A DNA stretch of 64,000 nt from Trichobilharzia szidati (GCA_944472155.2 OX235277.1:26422804-26486803); one strand, 5' to 3'; numbered from the stretch's first letter, positions 1 through 10,905 are shown. Notes: generated by a model from the letters alone, not told the origin. Made by a program: numbers and translations.

Positions 1-64
1 TTGTCTAGTTTAGAGGACGAGGAAAGCTCCTCAATTAATTCAACCAGCTCAGAGAATGCAATCC
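1..64 (+). repeat. PLE-C-type hammerhead terminal fragment, cut by window start
   Basis: The right half of a type I hammerhead is visible: GAAA near 22-25, then AGCT, a spacer, a second AGCT and a UC cleavage-type dinucleotide near 49-50. The same block occurs at 20183-20264 and, reversed, at 19472-19560. The left half (CUGANGA and the outer strand of stem I) lies outside the window or is decayed. Confidence 0.5.
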
Positions 65-90
65 ATTAAATAGCATAAATAGCATCGATG

Positions 91-124
91 TTTTCCGCTT
101 CGAGTGGGAGATAGGGCTTCAAGC
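91..124 (-). repeat. RTE/tSINE-L 3' tail fragment
   Basis: Reverse-strand remnant of the tail that reads TTGAAGCCCTATGTTCC-like in better copies (61088, 33424). No body is attached. Confidence 0.45.
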
Positions 125-449
125 CTTTTTGAGCTTCATCAGCGATGGCGTTATTCTTTGCCAGAGTGGGATTGCTAACCTCATACCTAACTTCCTCTCT
201 TTTCATGGCTTGTTATCAGCGAGTAAATTAAGAGAGGTTTATGAGTACGTAGGTTGGGCATCTCAGGCCAGCCATTTGCGTGTCCGGTGAGCATTTGACC
301 TTTAAACCACCGATGGAAAACCACTACCATTAACCCTGTTAAATCTAATGCACCTTTAAGACACTCTTAACAATCGTATATGGTTTTGAAGTCCACTTTA
401 TTTTCAACCGCTAGATATTCGTCATAAACCAACAAAATCATTTCGGAAT
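125..449. other. no recognised feature
   Basis: No open frame of note, no recognisable repeat and no RNA gene was seen here. Confidence 0.5.
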
Positions 450-715
450 ATCATTGAAAACCAAGGCACAGTGGACAGCAGTGCCTACCCATGACCCCAT
501 CACGGATCGAACTAGAGATCTTCAGGCTATAAGACCGAGCTGGCCAACCATTCAACCACTTGGTGTGAATACATTGACCCGTAAATTCTCATTTTTCAGC
601 TCATAATATATCGCTGCCCTCACCAATGCCTTCGATGAACATCAATTACAGCACTGGCACTGTAGACCTCACTGGTCACGACTTCCCATTGTGGCTTCAG
701 GAAATCCATCCAGTA
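450..715 (-). repeat. HHR-SINE, old copy
   Basis: Read on the minus strand this is a diverged HHR-SINE: a block with GGGAAGTCGTGACCAGTGAG, then a tRNA-like head (A box near 555, GTTCGATCC B box near 507), then the decayed 3' half. The hammerhead core is not intact. Confidence 0.55.
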
Positions 716-1077
716 GATTATAGGATTTATGGAAATTGAAGTGAATCCAAAATCCCCACAAATCCTGTTATCTAAAATGTCTACTATATTTCATCGATGA
801 ACCCTTGTTAGTAGTCAAGATGAAATTAAAAATAAGTAAATGGATTCAATGAGTTGCGCTTGCTTAATTCTAAGGGATCAAAATAGGTTATTTCAAAAAA
901 ACGCCAGTCTTTTGTGGTATCACTAGTATTGAATGGACAATTCGGTATTTATGCATATGATACGCTGAAATTCATGTAGTTTACTCTGGTCAATTTGAAA
1001 ACAGTACTTGCTCTTCAAATGATAGTTTGTAGAGATTTGCTTGATTTCAAATTTGATTACTAATTGACTGCCATCAT

Positions 1078-1175
1078 TTGGAGAGCTTACGAAAACCTAC
1101 ATGGAGTACTGAACTGCTGTTTCATCCTGGTTTGGGGTTCTTCAGTAGTACGCGCCCATGACTCTGCCAAGGACT
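1078..1175 (-). repeat. HHR-SINE 3' fragment inside duplication
   Basis: The minus strand reads a stem I strand, CTGAAGA, a short stem II with an AAACC loop, GAAA, and CAGTAC. The CUGANGA and GAAA cores are both readable but stem I has a mismatch. The paralogous fragment is at 24690-24760. Confidence 0.5.
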
Positions 1176-1194
1176 GAACTAAGATTACTTTCTT

Positions 1195-1445
1195 TCGACG
1201 TTGATGACTTTGAATTTGTGTATTCCTTAACTTTCCGAGTGGCATATAGGGCTCCAAGCTAGAACAGTTTCGGTAGCATTGGTTTTATTTTTACGGGGTA
1301 GGATTAATCTAGCCACACCTCCAACCTTCCTTCTTCATCGGCCTTGCAACTGGCTTGACGAGTTTTAGGAGTGCGTCGGCCTGGAATTGAACCCCGGACC
1401 ATCAGAGTAGTTGTCAAGCGTTCTACCGCTTAACTATCGGTGATC
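1195..1445 (-). repeat. tSINE-L inside duplication
   Basis: Minus-strand tRNA-like head (B box near 1385, A box near 1430), a body with the CAAGCCAGT block, and an RTE-like tail near 1225-1260. The paralogous copy is at 24815-25045, so this insertion predates the segmental duplication. Confidence 0.6.
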
Positions 1446-2477
1446 TTGAATAGACGTCTTTTAATTACGATTGAAAGTTTAAAGCGCTACACATTTTAAA
1501 TAAACGATGTTCATTCATTGTGGATTACCTGAAGTCTTGATTAGAAACTATGACCGATGAGAAATAACAAGTCGATTGCGAGATTATTTCCTTACTGATG
1601 TCCTCATTGATTGAAGAATAGTGTTGGGTACCAAATTGACAGGGTCAGTTAAATCCAACTTCTATTAGCTCACTTTTTAATCAGTCTACTCTACGTTTCG
1701 CAAATTCTGCGGGAGTCGTGCATTTGCATCTCGTAAAGCGATCTCAAGTTACATAGAATCATATGCCCTGCTCATCTACAGTTATCAGTGGTCAAGTGGA
1801 ACGGATAATTATTCAACCTTTCCCTTAAAAAGTGAATTAAACATGTAGCGATTAACGTAGATAGGCATGAAAATGGTTTACAGTCCAATTGACAGACAGC
1901 AGTATTTGCTGACTTACAACGTGTTCCAGAAACAAAGGCACATCAAGTTAAGCGACAACAACTCATTTCTTTTTCCATTTTGTAACATTTCGGCTTTACA
2001 TTTCATTGAGTTACACAAGAAGGAATTTTTAACCATTGTTAAAGTGTTAGCATCACTTCGCTTTTTATCTGCATTGTTCCGCATTGTTACATTTTGTTTT
2101 GTTGATTGATGTTTGATAATAGTCCGCAACTGATAAGTTGTACAACCATATATTCGTTTGTTGGTTTCCACTTTCGTCTGGATGTTATACTTCGAGGACG
2201 ACAATATTCTCCTTGTTGAATTCATAACTATGACTGACTACATTTGCTGGCATTAGTCATGAATCACCTTGACGTCCGATCATCATCATCAGCAGGTGTT
2301 TGTAACTGATTTTAAAGTTAACACTTGTTTTATTCTCATTTTGAACATTCAGTATTCTGCGTACAAAGTATATTTAATAGAGGTTTTATTAGTTCTTGTT
2401 CAACATCACACGCTGGACGCGTAAATTATTCTGTCAGTGGTTTTTGAGGTTTGTTCTATGAACAATAAAGTAATCTA

Positions 2478-2944
2478 TTCTCTAACTGATGTCAGCTCAT
2501 GATGAAATCCTCCATGCAATTAAACAAAATGCCTACCAAACCAATTCCTGAAAATTAATCTGATGCTCACTAGTGACTGGCCCTATTCAGGCAGTTAACC
2601 TGGGGTTCTAGTGGGAAGCCGTGACCAGTAGGGTACAGCAGGTTGAAGATGAGGCAGTAACTCATCTAAGAAGACATTGCGAAATGGTCGCGCTATGTCG
2701 TGAATTGGCAGAAGTTAAAATTCAAGGACCATTGGATCGGGTCCCAGTGGCTCAATGGTCTACGAGCTCGCCTTGTAACCATAAGGTCCTGGGTTCGAAT
2801 CCCGGTGGGCACGTACTGCTGAGGAGTCCCAAACTAGGACGAAGCAGCTGTCTAGTACTCCCAGGTTTTCCAGTGGTTCTCTAACTGATGTCAGCTCATG
2901 ATGAAATCCTCCATGCAATTAAACAAAATGCCTACCAAACCAAT
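2478..2944 (+). repeat. HHR-SINE with 68-bp direct terminal repeats
   Basis: The segment 2478-2545 is repeated exactly at 2877-2944, giving a 399-bp unit period. Between them lie the 5' body, a tRNA-like head (A box near 2748, GGTTCGAATCCC B box near 2792) and a hammerhead core. The ends read as a partial unit followed by a full unit, as expected of a tandem dimer fragment. Confidence 0.75.
2813..2858 (+). ncRNA. hammerhead-like ribozyme core in HHR-SINE
   Basis: The order is that of a type I hammerhead: stem I strand GTACTG (2813-2818), CTGAGGA (fits CUGANGA, 2819-2825), stem II GTCC/GGAC around a CAAACTA loop, GAAG (2841-2844), a short self-complementary stem III, UC, then TAGTAC closing stem I. 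GAAA has become GAAG, which makes the 15.1-16.1 pair G-U. I infer a hammerhead descendant; activity is untested. Confidence 0.6.
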
Positions 2945-2952
2945 ACTTGAAT

Positions 2953-4069
2953 ATTCCATATTAGTTTGTTTATTAGATGTATCACACAGTGAGTGAAACA
3001 GTATTATTTACTGGATAACGTTTTGAACACAATTCCTTCTTGTTCGTAATCATAACATCAATTATAATCACACGACTAAGAAACTTGAGTTTTATAGTTT
3101 TATTTGTTCTCTCCTATTTCTCGTAGGGGTAGTAGAACTTCCCAGATGTCCGGGTGGACAGGCGTTGAATCATTCCTATTACATGTGTTCACAGTTGATT
3201 CGATAAATCAAGTTTCCGTGATCAATCTCTCCCTCCACCCTGTAACATTAGATTTTAAAACTGTCATCCTATCCCATCCTATTATATGGTTGTGTGTAGT
3301 TGCATGTAGTGCTATAGCTGAACTATTCTCTAGATTTCTCATCTTATTCGGGTAAACCAATATAGATTTTGCTAAATTTTTATGTTCGGCTAGTCTGACT
3401 GCCGCTGTTCTACTACTTTGACCTATGTATCTCACCTGACAATCACTGCAGGTAGGATATTAGATGAAATACACTGTTTTGTTTTAAAGGCTCCACAGGA
3501 CTGATCCTTTATCCGATAAAGCTTGTTTCTAATTGAGTTTGTGGGTTTTGAATACCAGCCACTCTTATTCCTGCCTTGTTAAGAATTCTGCGCAAGATTT
3601 CCGAGGTTCCTTTTTTGTATTGAATTACTACTGATAATTAAGATTCCTTATTTTTGGTGTCGTCATTAACATTATTATTATTATCATTATTATTGTTATC
3701 ATCATTATCATTGTCACTATCGCTAATATCATTATTTATTTTACTTTTATATATTTTTTTACATATTTCCTGACTAATTTACTCGGGTAATTATTAAGTT
3801 TCAATGCTTCATTTATGTGTATCACATCCTGTCTTAGATTTTCCTTGATGCTACTCAGTTTTTGTGCTCTGTCACTTAAACATTTCACCAGTCCTATTTT
3901 TATTGGATAGGAGAAGATAAAGAAAACTATAAAACTCATGTTTCAAAGTTGTGTGATTATAATTGATGAAATGATTATGAACAGTAGTAAATTTTGCTCG
4001 AAACCTAGCCAACCAGTAAATAATACTGTTTCACTGTGTGATACATCTAATAAACAAACTAATATGGAA
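2953..4069 (-). mobile_element. PLE-B2 Penelope-like element, decayed
   Basis: The minus strand encodes the end of the RT region (3736-3939; VKCL, then YPSKL and YVKKY) and a GIY-YIG segment (3208-3435) starting MRYIGQSSRT, with LAEHKNLAK and GWDRM blocks. Frames are broken between them. The ends are terminal inverted repeats beginning TTCCATATTAG (left) and CTAATATGGAA (right). An ATT/ATC-rich stretch lies at 3665-3740. HHR-SINE 3' ends in opposite orientation flank both sides. PLEs are retroelements that couple an RT to a GIY-YIG nuclease. Confidence 0.75.
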
Positions 4070-4084
4070 TTCAAGTGTTGGTTT

Positions 4085-4560
4085 GTAGGGATTTGATTGG
4101 TTACAGGATTTCATCATGAGCTGACATTAGTTAGAGAAGCATTGGAAAACCTGGGAGTACTGGACAGCTGTTTCGTCCTAGTTTGGGACTCTTCATCAGT
4201 ACGCACCCACCGGGATTCGAACTAGCGACTGGCCCTATTCAGGTAGGTAGTGAGAAGTCGTGACCAGTAGGGTGCAGCAGGTCGGGCGTGAGGACAATTA
4301 CTCGCCGAAAGCATTGGCTAGGGGTCGCGCTATGTCGTGAATTGGCAGAAGTTAGAATTCATGGGCCATTGGATTGGGTCCCAGTGGCTTAATGGTATAC
4401 GAGCTCGCCTTGGAACCAGAAGGTCCTGGGTTCGAATCCCGGTGGGTGCGTACTGCTGAGGAGTCCCAAACTAGGACGAAGCAGCTGTCTAGTACTCCCA
4501 GGTTTTCCAGTGGTTCTCTAACTGATGTCAGCTCATGATGAAATCCTGTAACCAATATGG
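4085..4560. repeat. HHR-SINE foldback
   Basis: 4085-4212 is a minus-strand HHR-SINE 3' half and 4212-4560 is a full plus-strand copy. The two 3' halves form inverted arms of about 120 bp (roughly 4105-4210 against 4433-4553) around the 5' body. The plus copy has a clear tRNA-like head near 4378-4442. Confidence 0.7.
4450..4495 (+). ncRNA. hammerhead-like ribozyme core in HHR-SINE
   Basis: Same arrangement as at 2813: GTACTG, CTGAGGA, a GTCC/GGAC stem II, GAAG, a short stem III, UC, and a closing strand AGTAC. The CUGANGA core is intact and GAAA is GAAG. The minus-strand copy at 4140-4200 instead reads ATGAAGA, so its C3 position is lost. Confidence 0.55.
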
Positions 4561-4592
4561 AATTACTTACTACCACAGTGCCCAATTTTTTC
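4557..4592 (+). repeat. PLE-B terminal fragment
   Basis: The ATGGAATTAC...ACCACAGTGCCCAA end seen at other PLE-B copies (25960, 27675) follows the SINE 3' end directly. No PLE-B body is attached. Confidence 0.5.
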
Positions 4593-4759
4593 ACATATAT
4601 AAAAATAGGAAGGTAAGCTGCTTTTTGAGTTGCGTTTATTGTGACAAGGCCAAAGAGGTATAAACGTGTACAAGTAGTTTTCTTCGGACTTGAAGTTAGA
4701 TGACAAACTGACTTAAGTAAGAGAACTACGATAGTTGCCAAAAGATTCTAGCTAGAAGT

Positions 4760-5030
4760 TGTGGGCAGTGCTTTTCAGCAGGTCTGGTGTGAGGACGAAT
4801 AGTTGCGTTATCTGCATTGAAGTTAGAATCAAATGACTATTGTATTTTGTCCAACTGAATCGATTTTCAGCAGGTTAACCTCGTAACATGAATGATCTGC
4901 TCTCGATCCACAGTAGGACCGTTGGAGAGTAGTTCTTCGGAACAGTGGACCAGTACTCCCATGGTTTTCAGTGGTTCTTTAGCTGATATCAGTCCGTTCG
5001 TGGTTAAACTTGAAATAGACAAAACCAACA
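4760..5030 (+). repeat. HHR-SINE, degenerate
   Basis: The 3' half is recognisable (CCAGTACTCCCATGG near 4948, then GGTTTTCAGTGGTTCT). The tRNA-like head and hammerhead core are badly eroded. Confidence 0.4.
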
Positions 5031-5676
5031 CTTGAAAATTTCCTCAGACTTCTGTAGTTCCTCTCTATTGCAGCAGAATAAAATGGCTTCTCATCAGCTG
5101 AGCACAGCCTATAAATAAATTATTAAATTCATGTACAGAAAAGTTTTAACATACTTGCATACTTTACATGATGTCAGCTGACAGGAGGTCCAAGACTTGG
5201 TGAATAGTGCTCAGAAAACTACGCCTATGTAGCTTTTTGCACAGGGATTTCAAGTTTAAACTGAGGTCATAGAAACATGAGTCAGGCAAAATAACAATAA
5301 GTATAAGGGAGTTTAGGTTAAAGCCAAGGATTACGTAGTCACATGAAGGAGAGCACAATGACATCCAGTCACTACTGCAAGAAGATACTGATAACTGCTT
5401 CTTTCTGAATACAGCTTTGATGGAGATAGTTTCGACGAACTTGAGGAGAATTGAGCTTTTTTGTGTATTGATTATTTTAAAGGATTTTACGATTTCCACC
5501 TAATGGCCTGCATGAAGGAGATGCCTGGTGATGACACTGTTGAAAGCGATTGTTCCCCTGAGATGGTGGCCTTTCATTACATGTTCAGAAAATTGGAGGT
5601 TTACCCTTCTTCGTTCCTTTCTGTCAATGTAACTGCTCCTTCAGATACATGTAAATTTGGATATACAGTTGGAGGC
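5031..5676. other. unassigned segment with open frame joined to PLE-A
   Basis: A plus-strand frame opens at 5461 and runs without stop into PLE-A sequence from about 5677. The first ~72 residues (with DDTVESDC and CKFGYT) match nothing else in the window. An overlapping minus-strand frame at 5164-5499 is also unassigned. It could be host sequence captured next to a 5'-truncated PLE, or chance. Confidence 0.25.
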
Positions 5677-6690
5677 ATCATGAGAAAGGTATCTATAGAG
5701 ACAATCGGTAGTGAAATAGATAACCTTCGATCAAATCTCCTTAACAATGGATATCCTACAAGGTTTACTGAACGTTACATCAAGAAAGAAACCGCTTCTA
5801 GACAAATCACAGTACCAAAGAAAACACTGTTTATGAGTCTTGCATTCAAAGGTGACACCATTTCTGAAGTGATTAAAAATCGTTTATCTAAATGTATTAA
5901 ACGCACTTTTCCTGCAGCTGACTTACAACTAGTTTTTACCAGCGGAATTATTAGACAATGCGTCAAGAATAGATTACCGCTTATGTCCACATCTATATGC
6001 ATTTACTCCGATAATATTGGACGTTGTAAGCGTACTCTCTGAAAACGTGTAGCTGAACACTATCCGGTTTGGTTAAAGATGAAAGGCGAACGTAGAACTG
6101 CGAAGTCGTCTATCTGTGATCACCTGTTAGAGTCTGGTCATTCAGCCCCACGTGATTCATCCTTAAAGGCTATCTATATGGCAAAATCGAATAGCTCCAA
6201 AAGTTTATGTTTTCTTCACTTATGCATAGCCGAGGCTTTAACTATACATGATCAGAAACCTAAACTATGTGTTCAAAAACGTTTTGTTAAACCCCTTTCT
6301 TTACCCTGGTCATAGTAATGTTCTTTCTAGTTTTTATTTTATTTTATTTCACTACTTGAATTCATTCCACTTCACTTCACATCTTTATTCTTTTCGTAAT
6401 TGTACTCATAATTTTTAAAATTTTTAGACAACACTTGACACTTTTTTGATATCAGTTCACTTATAAAACAATCTTTAATAATTTTGTAATTCATCCACTT
6501 CAACTCTATCTTTCATAACATTTTAATTATCGTTATTCTTATCACTTAAATATGGATATTGATTGAGCAATTATTTAGTGCCACTTAATAACTTTTTCTG
6601 TAATATAAATACGACTGTACAGCTTGAAAATGAAGTCGTTGAAAAGAAATTTCTTCACTGAACAAAAAGAAAACTGTGTTTTTACTTAAG
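5677..6690 (+). pseudogene. PLE-A C-terminal part and 3' UTR, broken
   Basis: The frame matches residues ~113 onward of the intact copy at 41149-42150 (NNGYPTRF, then MSLAFKGDTISE, CIKRTFPAAD). The YIG region is shortened by a few codons and a TGA stop sits at 6040-6042. The frame resumes as EHYPVWLK and ends at 6315 with LSLPWS. The 3' UTR runs to about 6690 and has the shared PLE-A end motif (GTCGTTGAAAAG). Confidence 0.8.
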
Positions 6691-6934
6691 AAAGGTATCT
6701 GTCAATCTTTTACTGCACTGAAGAGCATGTCGGCCAATAGACAGGAACCAGCTTAGCTGAAGGATAGGCTGAGGTTAGTGACGTCTTTAATCGTCTGTCG
6801 AGTTGGAGGAAGATAGGCTTTTTTCCCACCGTGATTTGTTTGATATTCAAGCCTTCACATCTTCCGTACTTGCTAACGAACTCCAGCCAGATGGCCTACA
6901 TGGCTGACTCCGATCAGCAGTCAGAGACTTCATG

Positions 6935-7235
6935 GACTGTTATCACATTTTAATTTGACTGCCCATAACTCAGAAACTTGGCGTGTCATCAAAATCATTT
7001 TGAACAGACTTCAAACTTCTACCGGCAACTGCCTTCTTTCTATAATGAACATCAGACGGCAAGCTTGAAAGTATTAGTTAGAGGGTCGGGGAGGAGATCA
7101 TGTGAAAAAGAGATGAAGGCTGTTGGGTAATCGTGGAGGCAGTCTAAACTAAAAACAACTGAGAACAAGATGAGAAGATACTCTGTTTAAACCCTTTATT
7201 CCACTAGGGACCTAATGGAATAATAACAGTAATGC
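6935..7235 (+). mobile_element. RTE LINE 3' fragment
   Basis: 6940-7060 encodes the ETWRVIK / LNRLQT region of the RTE C-terminus, then an internal deletion leads to the RTE tail (CCACTAGGGACC near 7201) with an AATAATAA-like end. Confidence 0.6.
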
Positions 7236-7345
7236 ATAGTAATAAACTCTTTCAGTTGACGAGTCACAAATAGGACGAAATGCGCATGCTGGATTTCACC
7301 ACTGCTAGTCACCGTCCCCTAATTAACTTCTAATAAACTCTTTCA
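7236..7345 (+). repeat. Sm-alpha-type SINE fragment with decayed hammerhead
   Basis: TTGACGA (7256-7262), a GTC/GAC stem II with a CAAATAG loop, and GAAA at 7277-7280. C3 of CUGANGA has become T and the cleavage residue is G, so an active fold is unlikely. The Sm-alpha 3' block CACTGCTAGTCACC follows. Confidence 0.6.
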
Positions 7346-7499
7346 CTCTAATTCTACATGTGCTAAAATTGGTGATGAAGGAAGCTGATGACTCAGTATG
7401 TGTTACACACATGTCGTAGCCATCTGAGTCGATACAGCTTTATAGTCGTTGATCGACTAACTTTGCCACACTCCACCGCCTAACCACATTATTTTGAAA

Positions 7500-7630
7500 A
7501 ATCATACTATACCACAGCGGAAGGGACATGAGTTCCTTCAAGGTGACTGCAGATACGCCTTGCTGACTGGTGAGTGCCAACTAGCACGAAACCTAGGTCC
7601 AAGGCTTCCTGCCGATAGCCTCCAACTATC
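7500..7630 (+). repeat. tSINE-C body fragment
   Basis: Contains the ATGAGTTCCTT, CAGATACGCC and GAGTGCCAACTAGCAC blocks that follow the tRNA-like head at 8513-8570. The head itself is missing. Confidence 0.5.
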
Positions 7631-7780
7631 TAAGAACTTTATAAATTTTTCATTAATACTTGTGATCTTCTTATTTCCAACTTGGGACCTTAAACTTACA
7701 AGACCAGGCTCATTAACCATTTGGTCTCTTTGGCTAGGATTCAATAATCTGTGAATTTTAACTAATTCAATTCCCATATA

Positions 7781-8345
7781 ATGAATGTTTCTTCAACTAC
7801 AAATGGAACTGACCAGGATATCAAAGCGGCTAGGATCGGAAAAGTAAGGCAGGCTTTCATTACTCTCAATTCTGTGTGGAGGCCAATAGCACAACACTCA
7901 AGTCTGAAGTCAGTGTTTCTTGCTATAAGGATCAGAGACTTGGCACGTCATAAAGAGCACTTCGAACAAACTACAGACCTTCATCAAAAACAGCTGTCTT
8001 CGCTCAATAATACTCAAAATCAGATGGCCGGCTAGGAGAGATTAGCAACAGGGATTGATTTCTGGCAATGAGCGAACCAATCAGGAATCGATTGCGCAAC
8101 AAATAATCAGGACGAAATGTAGGTGGATTGGTCATACTCTGAGAGAAAAACCATCAAGTGAGTGACATCACACGCTAGGCCATCGATCTAGTGGAACCCG
8201 AATAGGAAGCGGCGAGTTAGCTGGCAGTAAGTGCTAGGGTGACATGGGGGATTTGATGCGAAAAGGAGATGAAAGCATGTGGGCAGACGTGGAGCCAGGT
8301 GAAAACGTTGTCGGAGAACCGAGTATTAAAGACTATAGACCACTA
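7781..8345 (+). mobile_element. RTE LINE 3' part, broken
   Basis: Encodes in shifted frames the RTE C-terminus: GTDQDIKA, IGKVRQAFITL, the KLQTF-type region, then an RKWRWIGHTL-type block near 8110, and the post-ORF tail. Truncated before the terminal GTTCC tail. Confidence 0.65.
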
Positions 8346-8494
8346 GAAGTTGTACTTAGAAGTCATGACCAACAGAGTCTGTCATGTCAAGATAAAAAGG
8401 ATGCCAATCGTAGGGTGCTAGGATTAGACACGTCACACCATTTACTAGTGTCCAGTCAAAGTACCCACTACTGTCCTACAGGAGGTCAATCGCT

Positions 8495-8690
8495 AGCCCG
8501 AATATAGCTCAGTGGTAACGTCTCTGACTGCAGGTGGCACTGCGTAACGCAGACTCGAATCTTAGAAAAGACATGAGTTCCTTTAATGTTGCAGATACGC
8601 CTCGCTGACTGGTGAGTGCCAATTAGCACAAAACCTAGGTGTAGTCAAGACTTCCTGTGGCCGATTGCCTCCAACTATCTAATATCATCA
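8495..8690 (+). repeat. tSINE-C (tRNA-headed SINE)
   Basis: TAGCTCAGTGGTAACG (A box, 8505-8520) and ACTCGAATC (B box, ~8552) form a tRNA-like head, followed by the tSINE-C body. Related copies are at 7500, 34110 and 55560. It is not a functional tRNA: the D and T arms do not pair fully. Confidence 0.6.
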
Positions 8691-8699
8691 AATCAATGC

Positions 8700-8870
8700 T
8701 ATGTCATCATGTTTGACCTCGTAACCTGAAGGTTTCAAGTTCGAATCTGGGTGAGGTTATTGGTGGAAACTGCTAGACCTTTCCCAAATTAGGATGAGAC
8801 AGCCATTCAGGACACTCTGATTTTCAGCTATCTCTTCAACTGGTGTTTTGGTTTCGCGACGAAAATCTAA
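8700..8870 (+). repeat. HHR-SINE, degenerate
   Basis: B-box-like AGTTCGAATC near 8740, then CCAAATTAGGATGAGACAGC where the hammerhead should be. The core is lost. Confidence 0.45.
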
Positions 8871-8929
8871 CGGCTGAAGTCAATTCAGTTCCCTGCATAA
8901 ACCAAATAACCCAAATCTAAAGATATTTC

Positions 8930-9260
8930 GTTACAGGATTTTATCATGAGCTGACATTGGTTAGAGAACCATTGGAAAACCAGTTGGGAGTACTCGACAG
9001 GTGTTTCGTCCTTGTCCGGGACTCTTCATCAGTACGCACCCACCTGGGTTCGAACCCAAGGCCTTCTGGTTACAAGGCGAGCTCGTAGACCATTAACCAG
9101 AAGGTCCTGGGTTCAAACGCTGGTGGGTACGTACTGTGAAGTGTGCCAAACAAGGACGAAACAGCTGTCCAGTACTCCCAGGTTTTCCAATGGTTCTTCA
9201 ACCAATGTCAAATCATGATGAAATCCTGTAATCGATCAATCAAATCCCTACAAACCATCA
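8930..9260. repeat. HHR-SINE head-to-head palindrome
   Basis: A minus-strand 3' half (8940-9090) meets a plus-strand 3' half (9093-9245) at the tRNA head with almost no spacer, giving arms of about 145 bp. The left arm reads ATGAAGA in the core position and GAAA; the right arm has GAAA but a broken CUGANGA. Confidence 0.7.
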
Positions 9261-9319
9261 CTTTAATATCTAAATATATTTATTCTGAAGAATTGGTTTT
9301 TGTGGGGATACTATTTGTT

Positions 9320-9660
9320 CCACCTTAGACCACACAGATTGATAACAGTTAGAGAACCATTAGAAAACCAGCTGCTAGTACTGGACAGCTTCTCCGTTAG
9401 CCTAGTTTGGAACTCATCGTCAGTTTGCACCCACCGCCAGGTTTCGAACTTAGGACCTACCGTCTACAAGTTAATCTCGTCTACTATTCAGTCAGTGGGA
9501 TGCGATTCAATGGCTGAATGGTAGACCAGTCTGCCTTGTAACCGAGACGTCCTGGGTTCGAAACCTGGCACTAGCTGCAAACTAGGCTGACGACACATCT
9601 GTCCACTACTCCCCGCTGGCTTTCCAGTGCCACTCTAACTGATTACTTTATTCATTCAGT
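9320..9660. repeat. HHR-SINE head-to-head palindrome, older
   Basis: Minus 3' half at about 9345-9495 and plus 3' half at about 9500-9650, meeting at the tRNA-like head. Both hammerhead regions are decayed (GCCTAGTTTGG on one arm, AAACTAGGCTGACG on the other). Confidence 0.6.
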
Positions 9661-10344
9661 GGGTTTTATTTACATTTATTAAATCAAACATCAAACCTGT
9701 GTCACACACCCATGTATTTTTTTGTTTATTTTTGTTAGAATTTTCAGTTCCCAGTTTTTCTTGTTAAACAAAATGATATTTACTCTTTCAAAAAAGCCAA
9801 AAAAACTATTTTTTAATACATACATATATACACAAGGACGTCGTTGTGCGTATGTGTAGTAGTAAATGAAGGCATCAATAAGGAGAAATAGTAAATAGGC
9901 AAATATTTATTTTTCAACGCACGCACACGCACACACACGCACTTACACACACGCACGCACACGTATTTTAAAATACGTGTAAATATTTGTTAACGGGTAG
10001 TGAGTGCTATAGTAGTGGTGAATCATATTTCAGGAAATAAAACAACACAGAAACGAAAATCTACAGCAGACTGTTTACCACACATTGGATCTCATGTTTA
10101 TCTCCGTCTTTAAATATTATAATTATACACTTCCCTTTTGGCAGATTATTATCAATGCGGTACACATTGAAAGTGTGTGATCATTTGTTGGTTCGTTTCC
10201 GTTTGTTTGTTTGTTTGTTCGTTTAAACCAACGGGCGGATAATTCAAATATATCATCTTTCCTTTTGCTTATTTGAATATATATCATATGAATATACATA
10301 TAAATAATTAGTTGAAATTTTAGTTCGACTAAGTAATCAATTTT
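9661..10344. other. AT-rich stretch, no gene seen
   Basis: Short T-rich and ATAC-rich tracts and a GTTT run near 10200. No coding or repeat family was recognised apart from the AC/CG microsatellite listed separately. Confidence 0.5.
9917..9963. repeat. CA/CG microsatellite
   Basis: Imperfect (AC)n with CGCACG interruptions. Confidence 0.9.
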
Positions 10345-10905
10345 AAAAGATGATTTTAGGATTTTATCATTTGCTAACGTCGGTTCGAGAACCGTTGGAA
10401 AACTATCAGCAAGTACTGCATGACAACTGTTCCGTCTACCTAGTTTTGGACTCTTCAGATGTACACACCCATCGACCGATTTTGAACTACCTGGCAGACC
10501 ATTCACTCAGCCACAGAGACTCGGTCCAATGGCCAGTCAGTCCATGAATTCCAACTTCTACCAATTCACTGTATAGCACGACTGGCACTAGTGAATGTCA
10601 TTGGTGACGGGTATTTCTCCTCACACTCAACCCGTGAATTGGCACAAGTTGGAATTCATGGACTGACTGGCCATTGGACCGAGTCTCTGTGGCTGAGTGA
10701 ATGATCTACGAGGTAGCTCGACATGTAACCGGAAGGTCCTGGGTTGAAATTCCTTTGATGGGTGTGTACTGTGGAAGAGATACAACAGACTAGGATGAAA
10801 CAGCTGTTCAGTACTCCCAGCTGGTTTTCTAATAGTTCTCTAACCGGTGTCACTTCGTGATGAAATCCTATGACCAGTCAAATCCCTACAAAAATAAACA
10901 CCTGG
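10345..10905. repeat. HHR-SINE head-to-head foldback
   Basis: Minus copy from about 10360 to 10605 and plus copy from about 10615 to 10900. Both include head and 3' half, so the arms are about 230-260 bp. Shared blocks include CCATGAATTCCAACTT on the left and its complement on the right. Confidence 0.7.

Larger units (their letters stand above)
766..2235. repeat. segmental duplication, copy 1 (uninterrupted)
   Basis: About 1.47 kb that matches 24397-25152 joined to 26009-26725 in the same order and orientation, including two old SINE fragments. Copy 1 has the unfilled site CTATGACCGATG at 1548-1559, where copy 2 carries an 856-bp PLE-B. An open frame at 1867-2109 is shared with copy 2, but most differences between the two change the amino acid, so I do not call it a gene. 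Confidence 0.8.

Noticed and set aside
1867..2109. 80-codon frame conserved with 26345-26611
   Set aside because: The conservation comes from segmental duplication. Most base differences between the copies change the amino acid, as expected without selection, and the second copy lacks the ATG and the stop position.
8505..8570. Possible tRNA gene
   Set aside because: Arms do not pair fully and the body of a SINE follows; sister copies share the same body.
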